The notes: a model not told the origin generated them from the letters alone. 64,000 bases of DNA from Rugalucina vietnamica (GCA_964017185.1 OZ024870.1:34984139-35048138), one strand, 5' to 3'; positions 34,948 through 46,129 are shown, counted from the first letter of the stretch. Numbers and translations are program-made.

Positions 34948-35478
34948 ATGCCTGTAAAATTAAAATAATCGTCAACTCACCTGATTCCATCTTCCGCCAC
35001 GCGCCACATCTAGTTGTATCAGTCTCCGACGTAAGGTAATTGATTGTATCACGGGTACAGAGGGTGTTTATGGGGTGAAAAAAAAAAGAATATCACTTCA
35101 TTATCATCATAAATGTACTTCATCTACTCGGTAACTCCATTAATCAATGCAATTTCAATACATTAATAGTTGCACAATTTCATTTTCAGCCCATCTGGAG
35201 CAGGCCTAAGGTTTCTCTTGTTTATTTTGACCTAATTTCATGTTGCTTTTTCCTTCTAATGCCTTTGACATACATTTTCATTACTGACCTTGAGATGCAA
35301 TTACAAATTTAACACTATGTATTCTGTAAAAGCCTAACATACAAGTATTACATCAGTGAAGTATATTTCTTGTATCCTTATATAATACCAGAACTCCTAG
35401 ATCCTCTAGCTTGCTTGAAATCTGCTTTCCTCCTTATTACAAAGAGAGAATGTAACCTTGAATACTGAAATTATATAT

Positions 35479-35712
35479 GAGCCGCCTCGTGGGAAAACCA
35501 ACAATGTGGTTTTCGATGAGGTCTGACACAAATCAGGCTGTACAAGCACAGAAGCAGGCTAGAAGCTTGAAATTTCGGATTTAAGAAGAAGAGGAAGTGT
35601 ACTATCCGTGTAGCGAAAACAAAGGCGCTGATCAGCTTCGCGGTTACCGCGAAGCTGATCTGCGTCTTTGTTTTTGCATATGCAGATTGTTGGTTTTCTC
35701 ATGAGGAGGCTC
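35479..35712 (+). mobile_element. Family A foldback, copy 13
   Basis: Full-length AACAATGTGG subtype with perfect core. Confidence 0.92.
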
Positions 35713-35779
35713 AATTATATTACTATATGTTCATAGAATTTATGTCAAAGTTCATTTAAAGTTTCTCTAATGGTGCATA

Positions 35780-36440
35780 TCTCATGAACCAATGATCAGA
35801 AACCATTCCTATTTGGACCATAGGTATCCTATAGGGTTTACTTTGTTTCCAGAGTTTTGACCCAAGGGTTTTATACCCAGGGGAAGAAGGTCAAAATCTA
35901 GGTCACCTTTAAAATGTGCTATTTACAATGTTAATGTTTCTTCTCTAAGTCCATAACTTAGTAGACGGTCATAGGAATAAATTTATATTTAGATCATAGA
36001 TACCCTGTAGGGTTTAATTCATGGCACCAAATCCTGGGTGCCATCCCCAGGGGTGGGCTAGAGGTTAATATCTAGGACACCTTTAGAATAGGATAGATGC
36101 CATGATGAATTTTCTGTTAGTCTATATCTTGACATGCACAAAGTCTTGTCAGAATCTGAAAGCATTCATCCTTAGACAGTAGGTACCCTGTAAGTGTCAG
36201 ACTCTTGGGTCCATGTGTGGGGGTGGGGCTAGAGGTCAAAAACTAGAACTTCAAAAATTGTATTTTCTATACTTTTCTTTACAAATCATTCATGCTTGGG
36301 CCACATGAACTCTATGAGGTTTGCTTTGTTATTATGACATCATGCCAAGAGTGGGACTAGAGGTCAAGATTCAGGACATCTTATATTTTTTTTAAGTATT
36401 ATTATTGAAGAATTACTATCTAGGACCAAGGACCTGATGC
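35780..36440 (+). repeat. Diverged tandem repeat (~4-5 units of 150-190 bp)
   Basis: Each unit has a GGACCATAGGTACCCTGTAGGG-like segment, then CCCAGGGGTGGG, then CTAGAGGTCAA..CTAGGACACCTTT. Copies begin near 35815, 35990, 36170 and 36295. Confidence 0.65.
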
Positions 36441-36809
36441 CCAGTGTCTGCGATCAAGTCCTAGATTGAGTATACAAGTCAGCTCTGTATACTGCTTTAT
36501 AATATGTTGTTCTTCTACCGGCTCTCTCCCCCCACCCCCAGTGCTTTCTGAAAATGCTTATTTCAAAGATGTTGATATGTTCTCTTTGATTCAGGAATCG
36601 AGGTTGAATGTGTCAGGGGTGAGCATGTCCAGGGGGAGGTTAGAGGCGGTGGGCTTGGGGTGAGGGTCAACCAGCCAGGGGTATATGTGCCTCTCAAGGC
36701 ATTCATGAAGTGTAATATGTAAAGGTTATTGGGATTTGAAGCTTTCTTTGTATAGTAAGTATGAACAACAGACAAATTTATATCCCTGCGGTATCCTTTT
36801 GAGTTTTTA

Positions 36810-38465
36810 TAGCCCCGCTTTGAAAAAGTGGGGCTTTGAAAAAGTGGGGGCTATACTGGATTCACCCTGTCCTTCCTTAGTTCCGTTATTCCGTTATTCT
36901 GTTACATGTATTCCGTTATTCCGTCCTTCCGTCATTCCATTACCACACATAACTTGAGAACCAGTTGTTAGACTTTAACCATATTTGGCATATGCATCAA
37001 TATTGACAATATCTACTAATGTGTAAATGCATGTCAGTTTCCCCAAATTTGCAGAAGAGTTATTGCCCTTGGATGGCCCTTCATTGTTGCCAAAATTTCG
37101 TTTCCGCTCAATATCTTGAGAACAAATCGATAGAATCTGACCAAATTTTGTATGCACATCATCATCGACAAGATGTAGCTTGGGATTGTTGCCCGTCATT
37201 TTTCGCAAAATTTTGTCGGAGTTACGGCCCTTGATTGACATCAGAATTTCGTTTCCGCTCAATATCTTGAGAACCAATAGACAGAATCTGACCAAATTTT
37301 GTATGCACATCAACATTGACAAGATCTAGCTTGGGATTATTGCCCATCATTTTTCGCAAAATTTTGACGGAGTTGCGGCTCTTGATTGATGTCAAAATTT
37401 CGTTTCCGCTCAATATCTCGAGAACCGATTGACAGAATCTGACCAAATTCTGTATGCACATCAGCATTGATAAGATCTAGCTTGGGATTGTCGCACGTCA
37501 TTTTATGCAAAATTTTGATGGAGTTATGGCCCTTGATTGATGTCAAAATTTCATTTCCACTCAATTTCTTGAGAACAAATTGATAGAATCTGACCAAATT
37601 TTGTATGCATATCATCATCGACAAGATCTAGCTTGGGATTGTTGCCCGTCATTTTTTGCAAAATTTGATGGAGTTACGGCCCTTGATTGACATCAAAATT
37701 TTGTTTCGCTCAATATCTTGAGAATGAATTGACAGAATCTGACCAAATTTTGTATGCATATCATTATTGACAAGATCTAGCTTGGGATTGTTGCCTGTCA
37801 ATCGCAAAATTTTGACAGAGTTACGGCCCTTGATTGAAGTGATAATTTTGTTTCCTCTCAATATCTTGAGAACCAATGGACAAAATCTGACCAAATTATG
37901 CACATCATCATTGACAAGATCTTGCTTTGGATTATTGCCTGTCATTTTTTGCAAAATTTTGTCGGAGTTACGGCCCTTGATTGACATCAGAATTTCGTTT
38001 CCGCTCAATATCTCGAGAATGAATTGACAGAATCTGACCAAATTTCGTATGCACATCAACAGTGACAAGATCTAGCTTGGGATTGTTGCCCATCATTTTT
38101 CGCAAAATTTTGACTAGAGTTACGGCCCTTGATTGACGTCAGAATTTCATTTCTGCTCAATATCTTGAGAACGAAATGACAGAATCTTGCCAAATTTTTT
38201 ATGCATATCAACAGTGATAAGATCTAGCTTGGGACTGTTGCACATCATTTTTCACAAAATTTTGACAGAGTTACGGCCCTTGATTGACGTGAGAATTTTG
38301 TTTCCGGTCAATATCTTGAGAACAAATGGACAGAATCTTACCAATCTTTTTATGTGCATCAACATTGACAAGATCTAGCTTGGGATTGTTACCTGTCATT
38401 GTTTTTTTCTCACCCTGGAAAAAAGCTCATAAGTGGGGCTATAGTCAGATCCTCTGACAATTCTA
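36810..38465. mobile_element. Tandem-repeat element, ~9 units of ~152 bp
   Basis: It begins TATAGCCCCGCTTTGAAAAA + GTGGGG with a CCGTTATTCCGTCC tract. It ends AAGTGGGGCTATAG, the inverse of the start. The units contain GATCTAGCTTGGGATTGTTG, then GAGTTACGGCCCTTGATTGA, then TTTCCGCTCAATATCTTGAG (from 37020 to 38400). The ORFs across it change frame from unit to unit and are not genes. Confidence 0.88.
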
Positions 38466-38570
38466 GTTGCTCTCTGGAATGACATATAGTCAAACTGTAG
38501 TCTGACTAGCCTGAGGACTATGTATACCGAAGCATACACATATTATCGGTAGTCTATTCGTATGCTTCAG

Positions 38571-38725
38571 CGCAAGATATGGCCATTGGCATAAAGAGAA
38601 AGGTCAAAGTAATGCTAGGAGTGGCCCAAGGTTGATCATCTTCATCATTGGCGGTGTGTGCTACTCGGAACTGAGGAGTGCGTACGAGGTGACGCAGGCT
38701 TCTAGGCAGTGGGAGGTCTTGATTG
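38571..38725 (+). CDS. STXBP1: STXBP1/Munc18-1 orthologue, coding exon e
   Basis: The acceptor is TATGCTTCAG and the donor is ATTG/GTAGGT. The first base completes the split serine codon, giving [39 protein letters not shown] and [13 protein letters not shown] follow. These are the signature C-terminal strands and helix of domain 3 in Sec1/Munc18 proteins ([23 protein letters not shown] and AYEVTQ in vertebrates). It ends in phase 1. A family A foldback begins about 18 bp downstream of the donor. Confidence 0.96.
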
Positions 38726-38742
38726 GTAGGTATCAAACCAGT

Positions 38743-38971
38743 AGTGCCGCATCATGAGAAAACAGGTTTTTGTCTATGCAAAAACAAAGGCGCAGATCAG
38801 CGTAACTGCACAGCTGATCAGTGCCTTTGTTTTTGCTGCATGGATAGTACAATACCTCTACTTTCTAAATACGGAATTTCAAGTTTCTAGCCGTCTCCTG
38901 TGACAGTTCTGGCCAGTTTATGCCGGACCTGATCGGAAACCCCGAAGACCAGTTTTCTCATGTCGTGGCTC
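38743..38971 (-). mobile_element. Family A foldback, copy 14
   Basis: Starts ~18 bp after the exon e donor. The core is shortened (GATCAGCGTAACTGCACAGC). ACCAG terminal variant. Confidence 0.85.
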
Positions 38972-39043
38972 AGTAATGGGTAGCTGAATTGAATTAGTTC
39001 TAAGTGGAAGCTGTAAACAAGGCATTAGTTTCTAATCTTAAAT

Positions 39044-39275
39044 GAGCGGCGAATCGAGCAAACCGGTCTTCCGGTTTCCAACCATGGCTGACTCAAACAG
39101 GCCTGTACAGCTTCAGAAAAAGGCTAGAAGCTCGAAAATTCGGATATAAGTAGAAGAAGAATTGTACTATCCATGTGGTGAAAACAAAGGCGCTGATCAG
39201 CTGTGCAGTTACTGCACAAATCATCTGCGCCCTTGTTTTCGCATAGGCAAAAATCCGGTTTTTATGACGCGGCTC
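39044..39275 (+). mobile_element. Family A foldback, copy 15
   Basis: ACCGGTCTTCCGG terminal variant and TGTGCAGTTACTGCACA core. Opposite orientation to copy 14, 72 bp away. Confidence 0.88.
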
Positions 39276-39865
39276 AAGTGATGACTGAATTTGCTGTTTC
39301 ATCATAGGTGTCACTCGTATTTCAGAAAAGATTTTCATATGCTGTTACAGCTTTCAGTGAATTTTCATAAGTATCTTATTAAGTTTCAAGGCATATCTTT
39401 TGAAGAATGATGAAAAGCATTTAATCTTTGAATGCAGTTTGTACAATAGCTTTTTTTCAAATAAGATATCTGACCCCAGTGCCCAACTTAAGAAGTACAA
39501 GGGCATTTCATGATTCACACAATACATAAGATATATGGCCTATAGTGATGCTTTGAAGAAAGAATTCTTTTTTCCCTAGGACTATCCATTTATGGAATAG
39601 TCTCATCAAAGACTGCTGAAGAATTCAAGCCTCTTATTTAGATCAAGGGTTCAGAGGTATAGTATGCCTCTGTCTACCTTCTTGTAAATAGTTTAAATGG
39701 CCCATCCTGAATGTTCTCCCTATCTTGCTAAATTCAAACTTTAGCCGCACACCCCACTCTTGAGATGATGATCAGAAATTGATCGACTCAGTATATGAAG
39801 ATAGATAGATAGATTTTCTTTGCAGAGTTTGAAAAATTCATTGTAAAATTAACACTTTCCGAATT

Positions 39866-40099
39866 GAGCTGCCCCATGGGAAAACCAACAATCTGCATAT
39901 GCGAAAACAAAGACGCAGATCAGCTTCGCGGTAACCGCGAAGCTGATCAGCGCCTTTGTTTTCACTACACGGATAGTACACTTCCTCTTCTTCTTAAATC
40001 CGAAATTTCAAGCTTCTAGCCTGCTTCTGTGCTTGTACAGGCCGGTTTGTGTCAGACCTGTTCAGAAACCACATTGTTGGTTTTCCCACGAGGCGGCTC
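39866..40099 (-). mobile_element. Family A foldback, copy 16 (next to exon f acceptor)
   Basis: Full-length. Its GCGGCTC end lies 35 bp before exon f, so the branch point of the last STXBP1 intron is at or inside the element. Confidence 0.92.
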
Positions 40100-40134
40100 A
40101 AAGCCAGTTAACGTTTGTGTTTTCCATATTTCAG

Positions 40135-40202
40135 GTTCTACCCATATTCTTACACCAGAAGGTTTCCTGAGTGATCTGAGGGAGTTGAGTAGTTCGGCTT
40201 AG
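40135..40202 (+). CDS. STXBP1: STXBP1/Munc18-1 orthologue, terminal coding exon f
   Basis: The acceptor is CATATTTCAG. Joined to the single base left by exon e it reads GSTHILTPEGFLSDLRELSS SA and then TAG at 40200-40202. Vertebrate Munc18-1 has GSTHILTP at the same place, followed by isoform-specific tails. The tail here is short and serine-rich. A family A foldback ends only 35 bp upstream of the acceptor, and another half-copy lies about 90 bp after the stop codon, so it is probably within the 3' UTR. I could not place the polyadenylation site. Confidence 0.95.
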
Positions 40203-40292
40203 ACCCGGACCAACAAAATAGTGCAATATTTATGTTATATGTAACCTACGTCCATGTTGTTGTGTTGTTTTCTTGTTATAGAGATTTTATCA

Positions 40293-40402
40293 TTCCGAGT
40301 AGCGAAAACAAAGGCGCTGATCAGCTTCGCGGTTACCGCGAAGCTGATCTGCGCCTTTGTTTTCGCATAGGCAAAAATCCGGTTTTCTCACGATGCGGCT
40401 CA
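40293..40402 (+). mobile_element. Family A foldback, copy 17 (core and short arm only)
   Basis: Starts at CCGAGTAGCGAAAACAAAGG, keeps the perfect hairpin and the AATCCGGTTTTCTCACGATG end. It lies ~90 bp downstream of the STXBP1 stop codon. Confidence 0.88.
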
Positions 40403-40507
40403 TTTAAAGGCTGCTTCATGATAAAACCTTTATTTTGAAAGTTTGATCTGGTATGGCACAAACTTTTTGGAATTTAAGAAAGTGAGGGAGAAGTCCAAAG
40501 GTAAGTC

Positions 40508-40773
40508 CATTACAAAACTTGCCCATGCAATACACAGTGATTTCTAAAGTAAAAAATGGAAATTTTTCAGTAGAAAATTTTCAATTTTTTTCTTATTTTT
40601 GCTGAAAACATTAGATTGTGGGTACATGTTAGAACCGCGGTTCTAACGAGTACCCACAATCTATGTTTTGGAGCAAAAATAAGAAAAATAGGTTTACCCC
40701 TGCAAACCCCAGTTTTACTATATAAAAGTGGGGTTCAAGGGGGTATACATTACACAGACATGTTTTACTGATG
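40508..40773 (-). mobile_element. Family B foldback, copy 4
   Basis: Full-length. Central hairpin GTTAGAACCGCGGTTCTAAC lacks the CTCGGCGAG loop found in copy 2. Confidence 0.87.
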
Positions 40774-41272
40774 TATGTGGTGTAGTTAAAGTCACTCGTC
40801 ACCTTTGCAGTTAGTGTGTGACCAATGTGCTTTTCATTGCAGATAATTCAATACAAATAGCTTAATTGATTCAGGCCACCAGCCCATAATTCACAGGCAG
40901 GCTTTGTAATGATGCAGCCTAATTTCTAATATTATAGTCATATTGTATATTTGATACATTTCATGACATTGTGCCAACCTGTGTTAATCCAAGTTCAGTG
41001 GAATCAGAGTGCTTAGACAGTGACCATTTGTATTCTGCTTCCTGCAGCTTATTATGCTATGGCAGCATAGAAAGGAAAAGATAAAGCTGTGTAGAAGCAG
41101 CCTGATCAGCATCATAATTTGTGGATTTGCTGATCCTCCTCTTTTGTTTCAGTTATGTATATTAATCAGACCATGGACTGTAAATCTTTTAACTTACAAA
41201 ATTTCTGAATTTCGTATGTGTCTAAAGTACATAATTTATATACGGTAGTGCTAATTGTTAATACTATCAAAT
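40774..41272. other. Sequence downstream of STXBP1
   Basis: No repeat or gene recognised. It may include 3' UTR. Confidence 0.35.
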
Positions 41273-41481
41273 GAGCCGCGTCATGAGAAAACCGGATTTT
41301 TGCCTATGCGAAAACAAAGGCGAAGATCGCCTTTGTTTTCGCTACACAGATGGTACAATTCCTACACTTCCTAAATCCGAAATTCCCAGCTTCTAGCCAT
41401 CTGTAACTGTACAGACCGGTTTGTGTCAGACCTGGTCTGAAACCCCGAAGACCTTTCACCAGTTTTCTCACATCGCGGCTC
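41273..41481 (-). mobile_element. Family A foldback, copy 18 (core shortened)
   Basis: AAAT flanks both ends. The core is reduced to AAAGGCGAAGATCGCCTTTG, which is again a perfect short hairpin. Confidence 0.88.
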
Positions 41482-41534
41482 AAATGAAACTAATTGAGAT
41501 GTGGATCAGACTTCTTTCTGTAGTGTTCACATAT

Positions 41535-41632
41535 GAGCCACTTGATGAGAGGATGTTTGCATATGCGAAAACAAAGGCGCAGATCAGCTGTGCAGTGACT
41601 GCACAGCTGATCAGAGCTTTTGTTTTCGCTAG
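41535..41632 (-). mobile_element. Family A foldback, copy 19 (left part)
   Basis: GAGCCACTTGATGAGAGGAT and the TGTGCAGTGACTGCACA core are present. The long arm is missing after TTTGTTTTCGCTAG. Confidence 0.8.
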
Positions 41633-41894
41633 TTGCTGGATAACCAGTATGCTGAGACTGCTGATGTCATTATGATGGTGGTTTTGCATGAATATGACCA
41701 CTACCATTCCAATATTCATATTTGTCTCTCCCATTTTTTCCTGGCAAATTTATTACATTTGCAATGTACACATACTCCGTAAAATAAGTTTCATTTTGGT
41801 CACAGTGGAATGATTATTCAAAAGCTGTTACAAGCTGCCATGATAACTGACATCATAGTTCTTCAACTGCATTCTACAGTTTTATCATCCATTT

Positions 41895-42129
41895 GAGCCT
41901 TCGCATGAGAAAACCAACAATTTGCATATGCGAAAACAAAGACGCAGATCAGCTGTGCAGATACTGCACAGCTGATCAGCGCCTTTGTTTTTGCCACAAG
42001 TATAGTACAATTTCTCTTCTTCTTATATCCAAAGGTTCAAGCTTCTAGCTTTATTCTGTGACTGTACAGTCTGGTTTGTGTCGGACCTGGTCGGAAACCC
42101 AAATTGTTGGTTTTCTCATGTTCAAGCTC
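41895..42129 (-). mobile_element. Family A foldback, copy 20
   Basis: Full-length, ATTT duplicated. Core TGTGCAGATACTGCACA. Confidence 0.9.
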
Positions 42130-42273
42130 ATTTCATGTTTAATGGGACCAATAATTTTTGTGAAAATCCTTCATCATGTATCTAATAGTCTTAACTTTTT
42201 GGACACCATATATATTGCTGTCATTTTATCTTTTGAACAAATAGTATCTGAAGGGTAGAAATATATCCCTACA

Positions 42274-42671
42274 TTTGAAAACCGGTTTTCAGGGTTTCTG
42301 ACCAGGTCTGACAGAAATGGGTCTGCCACTCTGGCCACATGTTAGTCAAGTGCTTGCGGGTGTGTCAGGTGGTTTTTCTCGGGGTTCTTCCTTTTTCGCC
42401 CCACCTACTGATTGGCCCATCTCTTTCGCCCCACCTACTGATTGGCCCATCTCATATGGCTGAAATAATCTTGAAAGGGACGTAAAACTGAAAAAAAAAA
42501 AATGGGTCTTAGCTACGGAAGCTGGCTAGAAGTTTGAAATTTCGGATTTAGGAAGAAAAAGGATAGTACTATCCTGTTAGCGAAAACAAAGGCCCTGATC
42601 AGCTGTACTGCACAGCTGATCTGCGCCTTTGTTTGCGCATGGGTAAAATCTGGTTTTCTCATGATGTGGCT
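42274..42671 (+). mobile_element. Family A foldback, copy 21, interrupted by a SINE fragment
   Basis: The long arm breaks off at GACAGAAATGGGTCTGCC and resumes at ATGGGTCTTAGCTACGGAAG. The ~8-bp ATGGGTCT repeat at the two junctions looks like the target duplication of the insert. Confidence 0.85.
42328..42504 (+). mobile_element. SINE 3' fragment with A-rich tail
   Basis: It contains GGTGGTTTTTCTCGGGGTTC + TTCC, close to the conserved TTCTCCGGGT..TCCGGTTTCC..CCCACC segment of molluscan SINE families. The 3' end is AATCTTGAAAGGGACGTAAA + ACTG followed by 12 A. The tRNA-like head is absent. A 28-bp segment, CGCCCCACCTACTGATTGGC.., is duplicated in tandem. Confidence 0.7.
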
Positions 42672-42952
42672 CAAATATCAAACTGTTCTCTTCACGTTTG
42701 TCCAAAAAGTAAGGAGATATGTTTAGCTATTTGTTACATTGTTGTTGTTAAAACTTACAGCTGTTAGTGCAATATTTTGAAGTTTCTTAGTAGGCTTGTT
42801 TGGGAGTGAATTTGGTATAAATAAGTATGTGGATAATTTTGATTATTTGCCTTACAAATCAAGCGGTAGGTACTCAACCTGAAAGCATTTATGACCAAAT
42901 ATCCTCTTTAATTCGGCTACTGGTTTCTTCTTGTAAATATGCTGTATTGCAA

Positions 42953-43152
42953 GAAAATCTGTCTCTGGAGTTTCAGATCAGGTCCTCGGATCAAAACCAG
43001 TCTGTAGAACCACAGAACGGCTTTTGGAAAGTTTTACAAAGTTGAGGGCTTTTACTGTCCATGTAGAAGACACAAAGGTGCTGATAACCTAGGCAGCTGT
43101 CTTGTCAAGATATGCTTCATTGCAAAGGGCAGGTTTTCTTATGATGCAGCTA
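42953..43152 (+). mobile_element. Family A foldback, copy 22 (old, diverged)
   Basis: Recognisable by CAGATCAGGTCCTCGGATCA, GTCTGTAGAACCACAGA and the TTTTCTTATGATGCAGCT end. The core is degenerate. Confidence 0.65.
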
Positions 43153-43390
43153 TGAGTATGTAATTTCTTGTTTTGCTTGTATACTATGTATAATTACTCT
43201 GTAACTTTTTGTATAGCTATGTAAAGTTTCAGTCATTGTATTTTCACAATTATTTTGTAACAAAAGAAAGATGTATTATTTATTTGTGATAGCTTCATAA
43301 TGAAAGACATGTTTTGTCGATTATTCAGTTGTTTTAACATGAACAGTAGTTACCAGTTACTAGTAAATACTGAAATATATATAGGCAATT

Positions 43391-43624
43391 GAACCGCCCC
43401 ATGGGAAAACCAACAATCTGCATAGGCGAAAACAAAGGCGCAGATCAGCTTCACGGTAACCGCGAAGCTGATCAGCGCCTTTGTTTTCGCAATTCGAATA
43501 GTACAATTCCTTCTCTACTTAACTCCAAAATTTCAAGCTTCTAGCTCTTTTCTGTGACTGTACAGGTCGGTTTATGTCGGACCTGTTCAGAAACCACATT
43601 GTTGGTTTTCCCACGAGGCGGCTC
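43391..43624 (-). mobile_element. Family A foldback, copy 23
   Basis: Full-length. AATT flanks both ends. Confidence 0.92.
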
Positions 43625-44212
43625 AATTTAAACTGGTAAAAATCAGTTAAGCCACAGCTGAAATTTTTCCACAGACTTCTGTAAAAATCTCCAACTTTGT
43701 TTTGTCGAAACTTTCGACTGAATGAACATTTTTACATGCAATTTTGAATTATTTGTCTAAAGATCGGTGGATTTTCATTTACAAAAGTAAGTTTTCCATA
43801 GAGTGACACAAGTTTCAGTATACATCATGAAAAGTTCCCTATCATTAGTTCCCTATCATACCTACGGTAAAATTGGCAAAAATCTAGACAGATAATGAAG
43901 CACATATCGAAAGGCAATCAGTATTTCAACTTGAAATTTTATGTAATAATGCTTTGGATTTTGTTGTCTAACTTGGAGATTTGGTAAGCATTTTCAATCG
44001 CTTTTGAACGTTTTGAAATAAACAGTTAAACTTAGGCATTTTAACATTATGCTTATGGAAAAAAATTGGCATGGAGCTTAAATTATTTTGACCTGTTGTC
44101 TTGGATACACCTCAACTTGATGTAGGTTAATCTTTGTCATTTAGAGAAATCTCTCTTGTATTTTTGGATTAACAAAAATGCATTGTATTCTGCTCATACA
44201 GATCAGCACCTT

Positions 44213-45096
44213 TTTATGCCCCCAACTTCGAAGAAGTTGAAGGGGCATATTGGTTTGGCTTTGTCCGTGCATGTGTGTAGTGCCTGAGTAGCGCTTAGCA
44301 CTCGGTCAGGAACTGTTAGAGTTCGGGTTTTGAAATTTGGTATGTAGTTTGTATATGAAAATTAAGAGGACCCATATTTTTTCTTTCAGGTAAATTCAAG
44401 GTGCTAGGGGCCCATTCTGTGAGAGTTATGTCCCTTTTTTTGGTCTTCATAAAGTGAATAGATAGTGGATTTGATTTTTTAGTCTTCATAAAGTGAATAG
44501 ATAGTGGATAACTTGTGTGCGCAACTCTCCTACAGTTTAATACTGATTCTCTTGAAACTTTACAGATATCGTGACCATGCTTTGAAGATAAGCATGTGAT
44601 TAATTTTTGTCACTTTTTTTCGCAATTCGAACTTAGCCATTTTTCCGGCATTTTGACAATGAAAAGTGAATAGACAGTGGGTACCTTGTGTGTGCAATTC
44701 CTCCTGCAGTTTCATGCCAATTCTTTTAAAACTTTACATGTGTTATTAGCATGGTCTGAAGATATGCATGTGTTTTGGATATAATCCTCGGATTATTTTT
44801 AGTCATTTATTTCACAATTTGAACTTTTTTTTTTGAGCATTTTAGTGAATGGATAGAGGGTACCTTGTGTGCGCAACTCCTCCTACACTTTAATACTGAT
44901 ACATGTACTTTTGAAACTTTACAGACATTGTGACCATGCTTTGAAGATATGCATGTGGTTGGGATATACTCCTCAGAATAATTTTTGTCACTTTTTTGCA
45001 ATTTGAACTTGTCATTTTTCGGACATTTTCACATCTTGATAGTGAGGTATCAGTTGGGGGTATAGTGTTTCATAAACACATTTTCTAGTTGTTGTA
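44213..45096. mobile_element. Tandem-repeat element, ~3-4 units of ~180-240 bp
   Basis: It starts ATGCCCCCAACTTCGAAGAA + GTTGAAGGGGCAT, a hairpin end. It ends CAGTTGGGGGTATAG. The units share GTGAATAGATAGTGGATAAC, GTGTGCGCAACTCCTCCTAC and GACCATGCTTTGAAGATATG. Confidence 0.8.
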
Positions 45097-45128
45097 AGGC
45101 TATGGTTAAATTCATATGAAAGACAAAT

Positions 45129-45158
45129 GAGCGGCGACGCGAGAAAACCGGTCTTTTA
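45129..45158 (+). mobile_element. Family A foldback, copy 24 (end fragment)
   Basis: Only GAGCGGCGACGCGAGAAAAC + CGGTCTT remains. Confidence 0.7.
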
Positions 45159-45382
45159 CAAGCATTCAAGCAAGTTTTGGAAGGAGCTCCCAACATCTGT
45201 GTAAAATCTCAGAATTTCTTTTCCAGAAACACCTCATCACATTTTCAGCTCTCCCAACCAAAATATCCTTAATGCTCATTGCCATAAAGCATGGTTGGTA
45301 AGAAGTGACAAACTCTTAAACATTTATTTCCATGTCACAAAAAGATTTTTACTCTTGCAGTGGGCATCATAGGATTATAATT

Positions 45383-45600
45383 GAGGGGCTTCATAAGAAA
45401 ACCAACAATGTGGTTTTCGAACAGGTTCAACACAAGCCGATCTGTACAAGCACAGAAGATGGCTACAGACTGGAATTTTTGGATTTAGAAAGTAGAGGAA
45501 TTGTAATGTCCGTATAGCGAAAACAAAGGGGATCAGCTTCGCAGTTACTGCACCTTTGATTTTGCATATGCAAGTTGTTGGTTTTCTCATTTTGCGGTTC
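45383..45600 (+). mobile_element. Family A foldback, copy 25 (core half deleted)
   Basis: The long arm is intact. The core has lost half the hairpin (AAAGGGGATCAGCTTCGCAG + TTACTGCACC). Confidence 0.82.
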
Positions 45601-45818
45601 ATGATCTTTCTGTATTTCTGTTTAGTCCTGGAAAGTATCCTAACATTGGGCATTTGATTTCCGTATAAGAAAGGCAGAATGGATATGTAAATGTTTTTAG
45701 TATGGAAGTCTAGTTTTAAATTATACATGTTGTATTTTCACTTCTTTAACTTGTAAAACTAACTAATAAAACATTAGAATCAGACACTATTTCATTGCAT
45801 TCATTCCTTTCATATTGT

Positions 45819-46010
45819 TAGCTCATGCGGAAGGTTAAAAGGTGAGCTTAACGAATAGGCATGCTCTGGCATGAGTTGTCATGGTTCACATGCTTCAAAC
45901 ATCTCTGAAACTGCTAGGCCAATCAAAGCTAAACTTCCATGTGGAGCATACTTGGGATGGGGAAATGAAAAGTTTGTATAAATGGTCCAGGTAACATGAC
46001 CAAGATGGCC
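45819..46010 (+). mobile_element. Family I repeat fragment
   Basis: TTAGCTCATGCGGAAGGTTA and TATAAATGGTCCAGGTAACA + TGACCAAGATGGCC are inverted relatives of sequence at 62870-63027. Confidence 0.6.
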
Positions 46011-46097
46011 ACCTAAAACATTCCAAAATTAGAATCAGAAGGCCTATAAATTTGAAACTTGGCATAAAGCATCAATGAATGGAGCTTTATAAATACA

Positions 46098-46129
46098 CTT
46101 TATATAAATCATTACCTTATATGACATTT
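46098..46129 (+). repeat. Direct repeat flanking copy 26, left
   Basis: ACTTTATATAAATCATTACC + TTATATGACATTT recurs at 46370-46402 with a few changes, far longer than the usual 4-bp duplication. A larger ~65-bp repeat follows (46432-46498 and 46552-46620), so the element sits in a small tandem region. Confidence 0.7.

Larger units (their letters stand above)
21587..35066. mobile_element. 13.5-kb composite long-TIR element in STXBP1 intron
   Basis: The ends CACCCTCTGTACCCTTGATA and the inverse of CACCCTCTGTACCCGTGATA are flanked by TTTAT on both sides (21582-21586, 35067-35071), a clean 5-bp duplication. The inverted arms are ~1.2 kb: 21587 to about 22.83 kb pairs with 35066 back to about 32.69 kb, the right arm being interrupted by a 0.8-kb insert. 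TACGTCGGAG and GATACAACT motifs recur in the arms. The interior is nested repeats with no recognisable transposase, polymerase or integrase, so it is not an intact Polinton/Maverick despite its size. The CAC start and 5-bp duplication resemble those of the element at 2878-5026. Confidence 0.85.

Noticed and set aside
21587..35066. Polinton/Maverick
   Set aside because: Size and long TIRs fit, but the duplication is 5 bp rather than 6, the ends are CAC rather than AG, and no polymerase, integrase, protease or capsid gene is visible.
36975..38378. Overlapping ORFs on both strands with repeated SGNEILTSIKGRNS
   Set aside because: They follow the ~152-bp tandem unit, which is not a multiple of three, so each unit is read in another frame.
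29673..38465. Regularly spaced repeats as a possible CRISPR array
   Set aside because: The whole unit repeats with no unique spacers, and the DNA is eukaryotic.
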